Shown here: positions 37,706-50,537 of the stretch, piece by piece
Layout of the letters: each line of letters begins with the position of its first letter
How positions within the stretch are numbered: position 1 is the first letter of the stretch
Assembly (NCBI GenBank): GCA_035235625.1
Contig: CP141143.1
Location: 29,708,592 to 29,772,591 of the forward strand
From: Saururus chinensis
Taxonomy: Eukaryota; Streptophyta; Magnoliopsida; Piperales; Saururaceae
Reading direction: 5' to 3'
DNA length: 64,000 nucleotides
Position numbers and translations under genes: made by a program
The notes under the pieces: generated by a model
What the model saw: the letters and a program-made list of their open reading frames with translations, nothing else
Databases searched by the model: none
Told to the model about the DNA's origin: nothing

Positions 37706-39021
37706 CCAAACACTAATTATTAGTGGGGTCTATAACTAATCAATAGTGTTTGAATAATGAAATAGGTTAACAAGGACGTCAGTGTAGTATTACTTAGAGA
37801 ATTAAATGGGCCGAGAGAGATGGGGAGGAGGGATGACCAGCGGGGCCGGCCAAGAGGCCGGTTGCAAAAAACAGGGAACTCCCTTTCACGTCGCAAATCA
37901 GGCTTGAATATTTTTTTTTGTGTCCTTATTAGAACCAAATAAGATGCCATGATGTACTACCATGATAAAGGGGATTTGGCTACTATATTTACAGTCATTA
38001 GAAAATACTCTATATACACCGTCAAACCGGACACTTCAATTACATCAGTCCCTTGTGCCTGCGACAAAATTCTGCCTACGCCAAACATTAAAAAGGCGAT
38101 ATACGCATCAAATGGACATGGAGCCTAATATAAATTCTAAAGTATCATGCCCAACATGATTTTAATACAAAAAGATGAGTGATCACTAACCTTATGCTTG
38201 TAAACCTTCATGGGTCTTTCCAAGCGAAGCATATAAGCATCCCAAAAGTCTGAATCAAGAGAATCTTTGATCTTAAGAAGCGATTAGGAATGATTACTTC
38301 ATCACTGACAATGACATGAGTGACATGTAATTAATTGAAAGGATTTAAAACAAGCTAAAGGTATGCATGAGCTATGTTATTTATATGTCAATGATGCATA
38401 GTGGTTAGTAAGTCAGCAAAGAGACAAAGCTCTAATGACATGGTATAGTAGAAATTAGATCCTCTAATCTACGGCAAGGAAGCAATCCCTGAATCAAAGC
38501 AGCTCATTGCTTCTGGCTTTTAACACCAATTCTCTTTTGCCTGTGGATATTTAGGTCCACGTACGTCCTTTTCTCACTTAACAAGGGGTGTCTAGGTCAC
38601 CAAGAACTGCAGAAAATGAAAGGATTTTTGGTCCACCTCGGTGTACACATTGGCACTTGATTGAAGACCCCTGTAAAGTGAAGGATATCATAGAGGATGT
38701 AACTGGGAAGACCAAAAGAAATTTTCGTAGTGGTCGTATAAATTTTGCAATTTAACCCTTGTGAAGGTGATGACTAGTGGGAAGGGTAAAAATGCCTCAG
38801 CCCTCCTTTTAGCAAGCTTCCTCAATAGTAGTTAGGGAAGAAGATGGGAGGAGGGATCTTTGAGAATGACTTTGTACTGGAGTTCAGTGGAGGAACTGCA
38901 AGACATTATGACCCATATAGAGAATTTGTGTTAAAAGCCGGAAGCAATGAGCCACGACTCCCCTGCTGCTCACGGCTCCCCTATTTGGGCTAAGTGTTGC
39001 CCTTGCTTAGTCATTTTTGTT
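37706..39021. other. Anonymous region with one possible orphan exon
   Basis: No gene recognised apart from the exon-like stretch at 38191-38271, given separately. Base composition is mixed and no repeats stand out. Confidence 0.4.
38191..38271 (-). pseudogene. Possible orphan exon of an unknown gene
   Basis: On the minus strand, a pyrimidine-led acceptor (cttcttaag) is followed by exactly 27 sense codons (containing DSDFWDAYMLRLERPMKVYK) and then a donor (gttagtg). The composition looks protein-like, but I do not recognise the family. No matching exon was found on either side, so it could equally be chance. Confidence 0.25.
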
Positions 39022-39023
39022 TA

Positions 39024-39162
39024 CTCCCTTCCTCTCATATTAATAGCTCTATTTTAAAATATAATAATTTTTCTTGAATGATGCAACCCACAACTAGAAA
39101 ATGGTTTTTAAAATATTTTTTATATTAAGTTAAATAGAGCTATTAATATAAGACATAAGTAG
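39024..39162. mobile_element. Stowaway-like MITE
   Basis: Starts ctcccttcctctcatattaa and ends ttaatataagacataagtag, flanked by TA on both sides (39022-39023, 39163-39164). Both arms carry an atagctctatt segment in opposite orientation. The ctccct start is that of Tc1/mariner-related Stowaway MITEs. Confidence 0.8.
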
Positions 39163-39164
39163 TA

Positions 39165-41640
39165 TTTAATTAGATGGATGGTCTAGATTAATTGTTAGGT
39201 CATTAGTTATCTATTTGATAATTAGATTGGATGGATAATTGGAATTATTTTTGGGGTTTTGGGCGTTAACTACAAAAAAAATTTATTAATCTGATACTAA
39301 CTCTTAAATTTTTATTAAGATAAAAATACCCCTTTATTATTGTTTATTTATTTCCATTTCATTTCCCAATAACCCCACGACTCCCTCGCCTCCCACTTCC
39401 ATCCACTCAGTACCAGTCTAGTAATTAGTTTATTTATGGGTTGAAGTCTAAAAACTTCAAAGCAAGGAGAGACACAATGTAAGGATAAGCCTGAATAGGT
39501 TCACCAACTCCCAGACCAAGTTGCTCAATTACTCATCGATTCTAGGTATTTCCTCAATTGGTCACTTTCTATCTGTCTTCATCTTCTTCCATCCCCTTTT
39601 GTGTCTCTTTATATTTGTTTTCACATTTACGGTTTTTTCTTCTCTATTTTATTATTTTTCGTTTGTATTTTTAGAGCTTTGACCTATTGGTAGTGATTGT
39701 TGAACTGCTACTCGGAGTTGTCAGATTTGGGCCCAAATGCTAGTTTTGCAACAAGAGGGTTGCTTGGCTAATCGTATTTGGTCTCTAAAACTCGAAACTT
39801 GGAGGGAATGACAATAGAAACTATAAATATTTACTCACTTTGTTATATACAAAGACAGTAAATATTTAATCTCTTTGTTATATACAAAAAGAGTAAATAT
39901 TTACTATCTTTATTAGAATAGGTCCTTCGTAGTAACAATGACAATGGCGGCAATGTCATCATTATGGAAAAGGTGCTTGTCGAGGATGAAGGAGGCGAAG
40001 GCGACAATGAGGAACTTGTGGTCAAGGGAGGAGGGCGTGGTAGAGGAAGCATCGAAGTTATCGCAAACAAAGAGAGAGACAGCAGAGAAGGAGGCAGGGT
40101 TGGTGCCAATGTCGATGCAAGTGGCGGCACAGCGAAACTCCAAATCTAGCTAAAGTCCAAAAGCCTACTTGGATAGGGGCAGTGATGCCGATGTTGATGA
40201 TGTTCTTGGTGACGATGGTGATAGCTAGGTTGTCGTCGGAGAGGAAGTGCTTATTGAGGATGAAGGGTGGGGCGACAAAGACAGTAATGAGGGGCTTGTG
40301 GTCAAAGGTGGATGGCGTGGTAAAGGAGGGAACAGTGAAGGAAGTGCCAAAGCTGCCGCGACTGCGAACAGAGAGGGAAACAAAGGAGAAAGAGGCCTAA
40401 AGCATAAATATGAACGGAGGAAGAAAAAGAAGATAAAAAAAGAAAAAAAAGTACGGAAGACAAATAGGAGAGCAAATTTATCCCAAAATACAAACTGTGG
40501 ATTTAATGGTTAATTCACAAAGTTTTTCCATTATTTTTCCATGAGCTGGTATATAAGCCCATATTAGGGGCCAAACTACATATTAAAAGGACCAACACGC
40601 CTATGAGTTAATGATCATTAGTTTAGTTCCCTAATTGCTCATCCGACGTTTGTCATCAGTTCTTTCACCTTTTACTCTTAGCTCCCTTTCGTCTAACTCT
40701 CCCTTATTTCCCCAAAACCTCTACTTTCACTGTGCTAATTAGGTTTTTCATCACACCAGGCTCTTGGGAAAATGCACACACTAATTGGATGGCTTCGGAG
40801 AACCAACAGATACTCAGATGAAGAGCAAAAGAGGAAGGACAAAAACAACATTAATAGGTTTGGAGAGAAAAGACACACAGATGACATTAACATGGCAGTC
40901 TATCAAGTGGAATTGTGAGAATGGTCCGGGTCGCCGAGCTCTAATAAAGGGGAAATAATGGTGATGATAATGAAGATGATTAATAATCCTAAATAACTTA
41001 TATATCCAAGGGACCACATTCTATTTCCCCAAGTAAGCAATCTCAAGATATTGTTCCTGACGCAGTGGGCTAAATTATCTGTTGTAGCTTGAAAGTTTTT
41101 TTACTTTTAATAATTTGTTGGAGATTAAAACCTCTTACAGCCAATCTACACACCCGTGCAAAAAAAAACTTGTCATGGGCACCCAGTCATGGAATCGGCT
41201 CCCAAAAAATCCAGCTTCTGTGAGTATGCCCTTCTTGTCGCTCAAAAAGTTTTAAGCCCACTTCCTCAACATTTTAGCTTCTGTGAGTAACCTTGTTACA
41301 AAAAGATGCCCAGCAACAAACTCAATTACAGGAAAATCAAATTTCAGAAATTGAAGAAACAAAGACAATTAAACAAATTTCAGATATAAAGCAGAAATAA
41401 TGGTTACCGACCAAGCAAGTTATCATATCATAAACTAAATTTTATGTACTGTTTTCTTTATAAGCTGTTGAGGTATGCAATAGATGTCAGACAAAGTTAT
41501 CTCCATTTTCCAAACTTCGACAAGTCTGCAAGCGAATAGCATATTGAATGAGGTTAGCTTAACATATTCAAAGAATTATTTCTCCAAAAAGAAAAGATAG
41601 AAATTTTCAAACGCTTGACATGAATGGGTGAAGTATTTTG
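39165..41640. other. Anonymous region with an internally duplicated segment
   Basis: No identified gene. Apart from 39905-40400 (separate entry) the sequence is AT-rich and featureless. A short direct repeat with agtaaatatttac words lies at 39820-39905. Confidence 0.4.
39905..40400 (-). pseudogene. Internally duplicated gene-like fragment, family unknown
   Basis: On the minus strand two consecutive ~250-bp units encode similar peptides: one has TFDHKPLIT and FILNKHFLSDDNLAITIVTK, the other SLDHKFLIV and FILDKHLFHNDDIAAIVIVT. GC content and codon texture differ from the AT-rich surroundings. The units are separated by a stop. I do not recognise the protein. It could be a decayed tandem-repeat gene or a captured fragment. 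Confidence 0.4.
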
Positions 41641-41695
41641 GTTACTTACAATAATTCAAAGCAGGCTTTATATAGTCTTTATAAATTAGCATCAT

Positions 41696-44600
41696 TTAGT
41701 TATGAATCATTGATGCCAGTTGCATTTCAACCTCTTCTTTAGCATGCCTATCAAATGGATCATCACCAACGTAGAGATCTAGTAGTGATCGACCCAAGAG
41801 TTTGCTTTGTATAGCTCCTACCTCTGTCCCATTGACTACAGCATGAAATTGTGATGTCAATGAGAATGCTAGAAAGCTTAGTAAATGAACTAGTTTATTG
41901 TAACACAAAGAAAGCACAATATGACAACCTCAGAAAGCCTTAGAAACAAGTTCAGTTGAGCAAATAAGGAGCTTCATCTCAATAATTTTCTCAACAATAT
42001 TTCTGCAAATCAAGCTAATAAATTATGAAAAAATCAAATATCTTATGGTCCAAATTAAGTCTGCCTCAATTCCTCAACTGCATAAGTATTTAGTACTTGC
42101 TTATATTTGATCTATATACATTACAATTTTAACCCCATGAAACAATAGCACTATAAAAATCTGTTCTTGTTCTGTAGATTCCTTCTTGTCCTAGTCTCTT
42201 CCTAAAAATTAAATTTTCATGCATGTCTGCTTCGATAATAATTCTCAAGTACCCTTTTCATCTAGCTGTTTCACTCAGGCCACTATCAGAAATTTATGCC
42301 AGCTCTCAGCATTGATAACCAAACGTTACAATCATGACCATTTGTTCATAAGATCATGGAAAACATTTTACGGACCTGACTTATCTTAGACATCACATCT
42401 AACTGTTCAATTATGGGGAGATATAAAGCAAAGGATAGTTAATTATGCATTAAAACAGATTCATAAGGTTAAGGAAAGCACAAAGGCAAAAGCATCAATT
42501 ATGCTGCATTTGATTGGCAAAAGTAGAATCAAGAAATGATTTTGAAAATTGTGGAGTCATTCAAAGTGAAACTACGTTGAAGCTACTCAACAAAGATATA
42601 ATTATGTCTGAAGAATTCTATCATTCCAAAGATTCTTGTAAAAATTCAAATTTCTATAATGTATTTAGAACTGTTCTTATCCGTTATGACCATGAGCTCT
42701 TCCATGTAATATCTAGAACTACATTGAAGCTGCTCAACAAATATATAATTATGTCCGAAGAATTCTGTCCTTTCAAAATTCTTGAAAAACTTCATAATTA
42801 TATGTAGTATCCAGAACTGTTATTTCCGTTACGACCACGAGCACTTAAAAGTTCACCATACATCTAATTTCTGCAAAGAAATCTTAGTAGAAAACCTGTC
42901 CAAATGAAATAAATATTCGTTTGAACAATTCTACGATAAAATCCTAGAAAAAACCATACCAGACAATAGCAAAAATACATTTGGACCTAGTAGACTCCTA
43001 CAGAAAAGGCCACTGATGCATGTTCAAAGATGGGAAAGCAGGATGATGGCACCTGCCTAGTCGGGTATACATCATTAGAACCAATAGACATGGACAAGCC
43101 CATTTATCAAGGAAGCAGTAAATTTATGGCCTTTGACACACAGGGAAGCCCACAGTCCAGTCAATTGGAGATCAATGAGGGAGGTCAAAAGCAGAGATAT
43201 CAGAGTTTCAGATGAAAGAAGAATATGACTTAATCGATCTCTTACCTTGAAAGATATATTCATAAGAAATTTTAAATTACAAGATTGGACACGCAAAAAA
43301 CTACAAGAAGTTACACTTATTAGGATTGCATTCAATTCAATTTCTTGTAGAGACTGAAATAGCATCTCTCCAGTATGTATGTGATTGCAGAAAAAAACTT
43401 TTCAAACTTGTTTGTTATCAGCATAGTAAAGGGCAAAAGGGAACATTTTTCTCAGATACAAATGTGAACTATCAAGAAAGAGAATCCTACTAGTTGTGCG
43501 CAAAACATGACCCTGTTCCCTGGATATATCTATTACAGATCCTCTTGGTAGCTTGAATTCATCTTTAAATTGTGATGTGAATCTGGAAACACAAGCTGTA
43601 ATTAGATACAAATAGCAATATATTGTGATGTGAATTTGTATGTAAGGATATTTATCACATCAAATATTAATCTCAACATGTAGACTTCATGTAAGATAAT
43701 TGGAAGGATAGCCATATAAGATGCCAGACATTCCACATAAAAATAAAACCAAACGAGTGCTAAATTTATTAAATCTCTCCCTCCTAAAAACATAGTTGGC
43801 AAGGCAGATTGGAGGACCAGATTTACATACCTCTGAAGTAATTCATTGTTATCTGGTCCACCAAATTTTTGGAGTCTACTTCCTACAGATTCTTCAAAGG
43901 CACTACGAACTGAGCGAATACTTAATCTTCCATATACTATCTGAAGCCTAATTGTCATGCCCAAGTCCTGGTCCAAGACCTCCTCATAGAAATATTTGTT
44001 ACCTTTCAATTCAGAAACTGAAAGCTTCCCAAATTTCTCACCCAAGATATTCCTAATTGCATGGTCATCAGCATATATGCCTGTACAAAACAAACTTGAA
44101 CAAATATGAAACAGCACTTAGGTTTGCATTAAATTTCAGTTTTTACATATATATCTGATTAGGTCTGAGAATATTTAAAAAAGGTACTGATGATCCAGGA
44201 CTAATTAGCAAAGTTGCAGAAGCCACTTTTATTGTCTTAGACTGGGAAGGTGATAAAAACAAGAGAAAATGCCTAAAACCATATTGACAAAACAAGGTTC
44301 ACAAATCACGTAACTACAATTGATATGTGATGGATGCCTATCAATGAATGGAAGAATACTTATTTAATGCAATATAACCACCAGAAAAAACCCAAATAAT
44401 CAATTCGAATTATATACATTTCATTTTTTATGCAATTAATCTACCGTAAGGAAACCTCTTTTTTTTGGTAATTACAGTAAGGAAACATTACCCTACAAAA
44501 TAAAACACATGTGAGCAAATATGGAAACGGCACTTAAGTTTGCATTAAATTTCAGTTTTTGCGTATATATCTAGTTAGGTCTGCTCTATTAAAAATGCTG

Positions 44601-45317
44601 TGCTGGTACATAAGAGAAAATGTAAATAACCGTGTTCACGAATCTAATATCGTAAACCTTTCTAAGATTTAAAGTTGAGCAAAAATCAATTATACTTCAG
44701 CTAAAATAGCAACGAAATTTAAGCAGGAAAACGGCATCAAAACCACCAATTTCAGTAAAACTCAAGAAAATTTTCAAGTTTTCACACGCGATGCACATTT
44801 TTCAACTGCATATCCAAACTGCACTCAGTAGAGATGATCTTACTCCCCACAAATCAAACAAATAACTTTTACCAAAAGCATAGACATCAATGTTCTTTAA
44901 TCCCATAATACACTTCCTCCGGATCCCAGTCCCCAGCAACCGGCGGCCATCCTCCAACAACGCCGGGAAAGCAACGCCAGTCTTCGGCTCAACAACGGTC
45001 CCAGCAGAACCATCGGCCAGAGAGAGGGACGCCCAAGTAGGTGACAGGCCGGCGGAGGCGAAGAAACCAAACACTTTGTGTGCAAAAGGGTCGTCCGGGT
45101 TTGCGGCTTTGTGGGCAATGGCGAGGCCCATTCCGACACCGGTGGTCACAGCAGCCGCGACGGACGCGGCGGCGGAGAAGGCGAAGGAGCGGGAGGCATG
45201 GCGGCTGGGTGGGTGCTTTGGGGACTGAGAAAACGAGAAGGGGAAGCGAAGTGAGACCATGAGAGAGAGATGGAGAGAGACAGGCGAGGGGGAGTTGGAA
45301 GAGACAAGAACAGACAC
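41696..45317 (-). CDS. Chalcone-isomerase-like fatty-acid-binding protein (FAP type), four exons
   Basis: Exons 45317-44873, 44080-43831, 43582-43491 and 41835-41696; introns are GT-AG (gtaaaa...tacag, gtatgt...tccag, gtagga...tgtag) and the joined frame is open to the TAA at 41696. The protein is 308 residues from the first ATG, or 289 from the ATG at 45260, nearer the usual FAP1/FAP3 size. A Ser/Arg-rich, Ala-rich N-terminus suggests a plastid transit peptide. Family hallmarks are GVAFPALLEDGRRLLGTGIR, KNIDVYAFGIYADD, MTIRLQIVYG, SIRSVRSAFEESVGSRLQKF and LLGRSLLDLYVGDDPFD. FAPs bind fatty acids in the plastid stroma and lack chalcone isomerase activity; that role is inferred from the family. 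It is the only intact host gene seen. Exon 1 is much more GC-rich than the rest. Confidence 0.9.
42565..42835 (-). repeat. Tandem duplication in intron 3 of the FAP-type gene
   Basis: Two ~135-bp copies, each with aactac.ttgaagct.ctcaacaaa, aattatgtc.gaagaattct and a ccgttacgacca-like end. Confidence 0.8.
44108..44582 (-). repeat. Dispersed direct repeat in intron 1 of the FAP-type gene
   Basis: Copies at ~44110-44166 and ~44523-44582 share gtttgcattaaatttcag and tatatatct.gttaggtctg. Confidence 0.8.
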
Positions 45318-46039
45318 AGGGTCTCATTACTAGTCCTCTATTATTTTGGTGAGGGATGGACAAGTAGACTACCTCAGTGAAAAGGTGAAATTTATATCTA
45401 AGACAAAGAAAATTAAGTTTATAATAATTTTTTAATTTAATAAAATAAAATTATTAATATGAAACATACTTTTTTATCTAATAGGGTTATTATTTTAAGC
45501 TGGAGAGAGCATTATATACCTAAATAAGCTTTAGGACGCACCAACGTCTAATTATGTGAGAAGATAGGAGTAAACCTTCCTCCATCTTCATAAGTAGAGG
45601 TAGCAGTCTATTTAAATGGGAAAAATCTTCGGCTGAGTTCTTTTATTTTGTTGTCTCTACCTCCCAAGGGACAATATCCTCCCTGGCGATATCTTCCTTC
45701 CTTAGCAGCATCCTCTTTCCCCGCAGCCCTCTCCTCTTCGTGTTTAATTATAGGCATTTAGCTTATTTTAGGTCTTCATAGTTGTTTCTACTCCTCTTGG
45801 TGGTCTAGTGAGTTACCTCTTGGTGCCTAAGGTATGGGAAGGGACAACGGAGCTATGGCTAGGCGGTGATGGCTAATAAAGGGAGACAATGGCTCTTTTT
45901 GATACCCAAAACCAAAACAAAATAACAAAAAAGGAATTGGCTAGACGGAAAAAGGGTGAAGAGGGGCAAACGAAGCTAGGAGTGGTGGCTCCCCATTGTC
46001 ACCGAGCCAGACGAAAGCTAGCCAGGTTGGGCCGACACT
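45318..46039. other. Upstream region of the FAP-type gene
   Basis: Intergenic on current evidence. The first ~100 bases would hold the promoter of the minus-strand gene. No clear TATA box stands out. One short frame at 45889-46020 has no recognisable family. Confidence 0.4.
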
Positions 46040-46556
46040 GGCAGCCTAATGAGTATAAGATATATATATATATATATGTTAGTTTATCCCTATTTTTTTA
46101 CTTTCTAGTCTTGTTTAGGATTTAACATAGCTTAGAAACTTGTAAATTGGGATTAATAATAATGAGAGAGGCTTGTTTGAATTTTTGGATTAATCGGCTA
46201 ATTATTAAATTTTTCATGTAGAAATTTCAATAAGGTATTCCATGAGGAGTATAGGACAATCCATAGGCTTGCACATAGAAGGTGATCAATTAGGCTAATG
46301 GTGCAATCGATTGGCAATTTAGAAATTGGATTCTATTAACTTTTTATATCAATTGGGCAATACGTAATTTCCCAATTTAGGCCCTTTTTGATTCCTTTTT
46401 AAATCAAAACTCTTTCACCAACCCTTAGGTCTATATAACACTTGTTGGTCATGAATTTGGGGGATTTCAAGCTATTTTTGTAGGGCCAACAGGGAAAATT
46501 AAGTACAATTGCCTTATACGCTTGTAAAGGGTTTAATTATAAAGGATCACGACCAC
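46040..46556 (+). mobile_element. LTR fragment (related to the LTR at 48862-50294)
   Basis: A TATA-like ctatataac (~46431) and an end segment (agtacaattgccttatacgcttgtaaaggg, described here only in part: cttgtaaagggttt) that matches ~50235-50275. gatcaatt / atcgatt words lie at 46290-46375. The left edge is approximate and no duplication was identified. Confidence 0.5.
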
Positions 46557-48708
46557 AGATGAGAAACGGGAAGGAGGGGTCTAGGTAGTCATACCCCTGC
46601 CATGCCCTTATGACTCAAGCCCAGCTAAAAAAGAATGACAAATGTGTAATGAGATGAGTTTTAACCCAAACGCGAACCCTAACTAGATTCTGCAAAAGCA
46701 ATTACCAAAAGATAAAGAAAATTTAAATGAAGTTGTTAATCATTCTTACACCCCACATATAAGTTAACAACCACAAGGGAGTCTCAAGCCTTTAAAAAAA
46801 ATAATAAACAAGTTCATGCTATCAAAATAAAAGGCTCTCTTGAAACATAGTCAAGTCTCATAGTTACATCACAAGAATACTAATAACTATCCTGAAATAG
46901 GATAATTGTCCCTACTCCGCATCCATTTAATCTCCACTGTGCTCAGAAAAAAAATCATCCTGAGCACCTATGTGGCGCAACCACAGAGGATCTTAGAAGG
47001 ATACCCCAAAACAAAATAAAGCAAATGGGTGAGCTAAGCTTAGTAATGGTTTGAAAACATAAGGCTCACACTAAAACCATAAAGACACATTCTCAAAATG
47101 CATACATAAGCTTTATGCAATACTCGCTTTACACCTAAGACTTGTGCAATATCTTAATCCTGCATCATAATCCATACACAAAACTTGTGTAAATAAACAT
47201 CATAATCCATACACAAAATCTACGTAAATAAGCATCATAATAATCTATAAATCATCAATAAAGTAATCCTGGTATCCGAAGATACTTAATACATGGTATT
47301 CCTAAGCCAAAAATACAAAAAATAGTTGGCAATCCTATAAATAGGAAATGCCCCTGGTTAGTCGATGCACACAGACAAACCAATCTGGAGCTCACTCCAG
47401 AAATCTCATTTAGCATTCTCATTGTAGCATTTCACTCTTCTCAACCTAGGGAGGATAAACCTAACTTTTCGATAAAGAAAACCCTGCCCTTTTAGACAAA
47501 AAGTCCCACCCTTTTGGAAGGAAAACTGATTCATTCAAATCCTATACGACTAATATGAAAACTACGAAATATCACGGCTAATTGTGGCTAAACATGGTTT
47601 AACAAATCATTTTCATGATGTATGCGGTATGAGTCATACATGAATAATACTGAGTGCATGCAAACATAAGTATTCATACTAATAAACAACCCTATCATGC
47701 ATGTGACATAGTTCATGCGTGGGTAATAAGGTCATATAAGCATGAGTACATCTAAACATAAGTGGTAATGTTCATAAATGGTCTAAAGTACATAGGGCAT
47801 GGTTCATACATGTATAACATCATGTGTATGCAAGCATTCATATCATAACATGAAAGCTGGCTTAAAAATAAGCATAAAAGTCATATTGCACTCGAGCGAT
47901 CAATCGTATGTTCGGAGTGGCAAATAGTCATTTTAGCGATCAATTGGGCCTTTCGGGTGATCGATCAGCCTTCGTAAAACCGAAGACAATTCTTTTAGCG
48001 ATCATTCAATGTTCAAGGGCTATTGATCAATCGTGCATAGAAACATGAAAAATAAAGTTTCTTTTGAATAGAACCAGTGCGATCTTCTTTCAAAACCTCA
48101 TGAAACTTCAAATAAAGATCATATAGGCTCTAGACATAATAGATACAACATAACTTATGCATATTCATGTCAAGACACCATCAAATCACATATTCAAGAT
48201 GATCTAAGCTCATACATCCAACATGATTCAACATAAACAATCCATGGTGTTTATGTAAGGAAAACTTCATTAAAGAAAAACCCCTTACCTCAAATCAGTA
48301 GAAACTCTCTTCAATCTCCTTCCAAAATCAAAGAGTCCTTAATGAACAAATTAGGTCACATTAGCCCTAAGTAAAAACCACACATTTTTGCAAAATAGAG
48401 GCTCAAAATCATGGGTAAAAATAAGAGACAAGAATCTAGGGCTCTAAATCATGGGTAAAAGAAGGAACTTTAAAGAGAAGAAGACATAAAATCAAATGCA
48501 AACAAGAAGAGTATGGGATTGAAGGTGAAAGCATAAGAAATCATGAAGTAAATTTGCTCGGCTTACGTCAGATGAAGCTAAAACACATGCATCCCCTTTT
48601 AGAAAGAGGTTAGAGCACTTTAAACCCCTTGAAAGGGTCAAATTTCTCCATCAAATAAAATTGTAGAAGAATAGCAAAAAAATGTAGAAAAATTAGGGAC
48701 ATTGCCAA
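46557..48708 (-). mobile_element. Minus-strand LTR, related to the LTR at 22134-26971
   Basis: Collinear with that LTR: gtgagcta motif (~47030), short repeats, ctcaacctagggagg (~47437), then a palindrome-word cluster (47885-48030). The minus-strand end is TGTCCCTAATTTTTC at 48708. To the right lies copia integrase sequence (minus strand), so it probably inserted in or next to that element. Left boundary approximate. Confidence 0.6.
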
Positions 48709-48861
48709 TATTCCCCACCACGATTAGATCTTAATCTTTTAATTCGTTACTTGGATTGATTTTCAACCTCAAACTTATAAATCTTAAATTTATCAAATGC
48801 CTCATCTTTACTTTTCAGCAAATAAAAATGGCAATATTTTGGAATATCATTGATAAGTATG
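48709..48861 (-). pseudogene. Copia integrase fragment
   Basis: Plus-strand caaatgcctcatctttacttttcagcaa parallels 33600-33625 of the other copia (integrase FILYK...LRSKDEA region); only part of it is quoted here. Stops are present. Confidence 0.7.
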
Positions 48862-50294
48862 AAATATATATCTATTTGATATATTTTTTTACCTTATTTG
48901 CTAGTATAGATTAGGTTAATTTAGAGTTAGTTATGGTTTATTTAGATTAAGATATATATTAGTATTTTAGTTTGATTATTAATTAATTTTGAGAGTTATT
49001 AGTAGTTTTAGAATATATTTGAATCAAGTTGGGATCTTAATTATATTCTACATGTCTAAAATGTGATGTTTTTATGTTTTGTAGGTAAAGTGTGTTTCTT
49101 GAAGTATTTAGACGATGTTTGAAATAATTCAAAATAGTCTTGACATGCTTTAAAGTAATTTGGACAACTTTTTGGAGTTACACACATCTTGGAAATTAAT
49201 ATAGACATGAAAGAAAGAGCTTAATGAACAGGAATATAGACTGTCCAGAAAAACTGTTCAGATTGCAGAAACAGTGTAGCCGTTCGAACGGGGCATTTTT
49301 AAAGATTAAACGGGATAACATGGTTTTGGAGAAATATGAAGTATAGGTGTTTGAACGGGCATGCAAAGCGTTCGAACGGGATAACACGCAGTTTCTTTGT
49401 TTAAGCCAATTTTAAGTCCTTTTCATATAGAACTTCTTCTTACGGTTCTTATGCCTATATAAAGACATATTTGGCTCTAAATTGAAGGTTGGCTTGTAGA
49501 TTTTTTGAAGAGAAAAATGAAGAAGAAGATGGAAGAGAACTCAAAGCTTTCAATGGAGATTCAAGTGCTTTATTCTACAATGGAAGGCTAGACTTTTCTT
49601 TTACTTAGGAGTTGATGAAGCTATAAATAAGTTTCAGTTTCTTTTCTTTTTAATTTAGATCTCAGTTGTGAATTATGACAATTGTATGATAAGGATTTCT
49701 TTTTTAATGGAAGAGTTTTTCATGTTTATTCCAATCTATGTTGATTTATTATCTTGTAGATGATAGATTGATGTGGTTTTGATATTTGCATCAATTCTAA
49801 TTTCTGTGATTTAGATGAGATGGTCATACAATAGTTTTAATGTTCAGATAATTAATGACTTAGATGAGTTATACTAAGATTAGACGAGTCATGCCTATAA
49901 CTAATTTAGTGTAGATGATTCGTGCTATTGTCGAAGATAGTTCATGTCATGGAATTTAATTAATGATTCTTTCTAAAGTAATTCTGGCTTGTAGCTGAGA
50001 ATACTTGTTCATATTTACACTAAATTTAGATTAAAAGTTAAGGAATTGTTATGGTTCTATAGTGGATTCGATTTCCTAAGTAAATTCCATTATATTAATT
50101 TCTACCTTTTAAACTAGTTGATTCATTTCTTTTGATTAATTTAAGTTTAAGTTCTTTCTAGTTTTTTAACTAGCAATTCCTCTTTAGATTTAGTAATAAT
50201 TCATCCGTCCCTGAGGTTCAACAACCCTTAAATACTTATCCTAGTACAATTACCTTGTACACTTGCAAAGGGTTCATTATAAACGATCAATCAT
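48862..50294 (+). mobile_element. Solo-LTR-like insertion in the copia integrase
   Basis: The copia alignment breaks at ~48861 and resumes at ~50295 (tttataaaatatctcttacctcc). The insert contains a TATA-like ctatataaag (~49452), TTCGAACGGG words at 49270-49385 and an end like that of the LTR at 46040-46556. Likely ends are tgataag or tgaaat and atcatca; the duplication could not be fixed. Confidence 0.6.
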
Positions 50295-50532
50295 CAATTA
50301 AGTTTATAAAATATCTCTTACCTCCCTTTGTCACATTATCATCTATTTCACATATCTTTCCATGAATGAGATCTGAAAGAGATGAAGTATGATGACTAGA
50401 TTTATATGGTTTTATAGGCTACATAGCTTAAACACAAATTTCACATCTATTAAGGGTCTCTACATTTGACTATGGTATCAAGTCAAGATTCATCATCCTC
50501 TTTATAGTTTATAAATTCACATATCCAAGCCT
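50295..50532 (-). pseudogene. Copia pre-integrase/integrase fragment
   Basis: On the minus strand it encodes RLGYVNL...TIKRMMNLDLIP (~50520-50465), the gag-pre-integrase signature, with several stops, and then the start of the integrase zinc region. Confidence 0.7.
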
Positions 50533-50537
50533 CATAT

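Noticed and set aside
44890..45363. Other open frames across exon 1 of the FAP-type gene
   Set aside because: Shadow frames of a GC-rich exon; only the frame that joins through splice sites shows family motifs.
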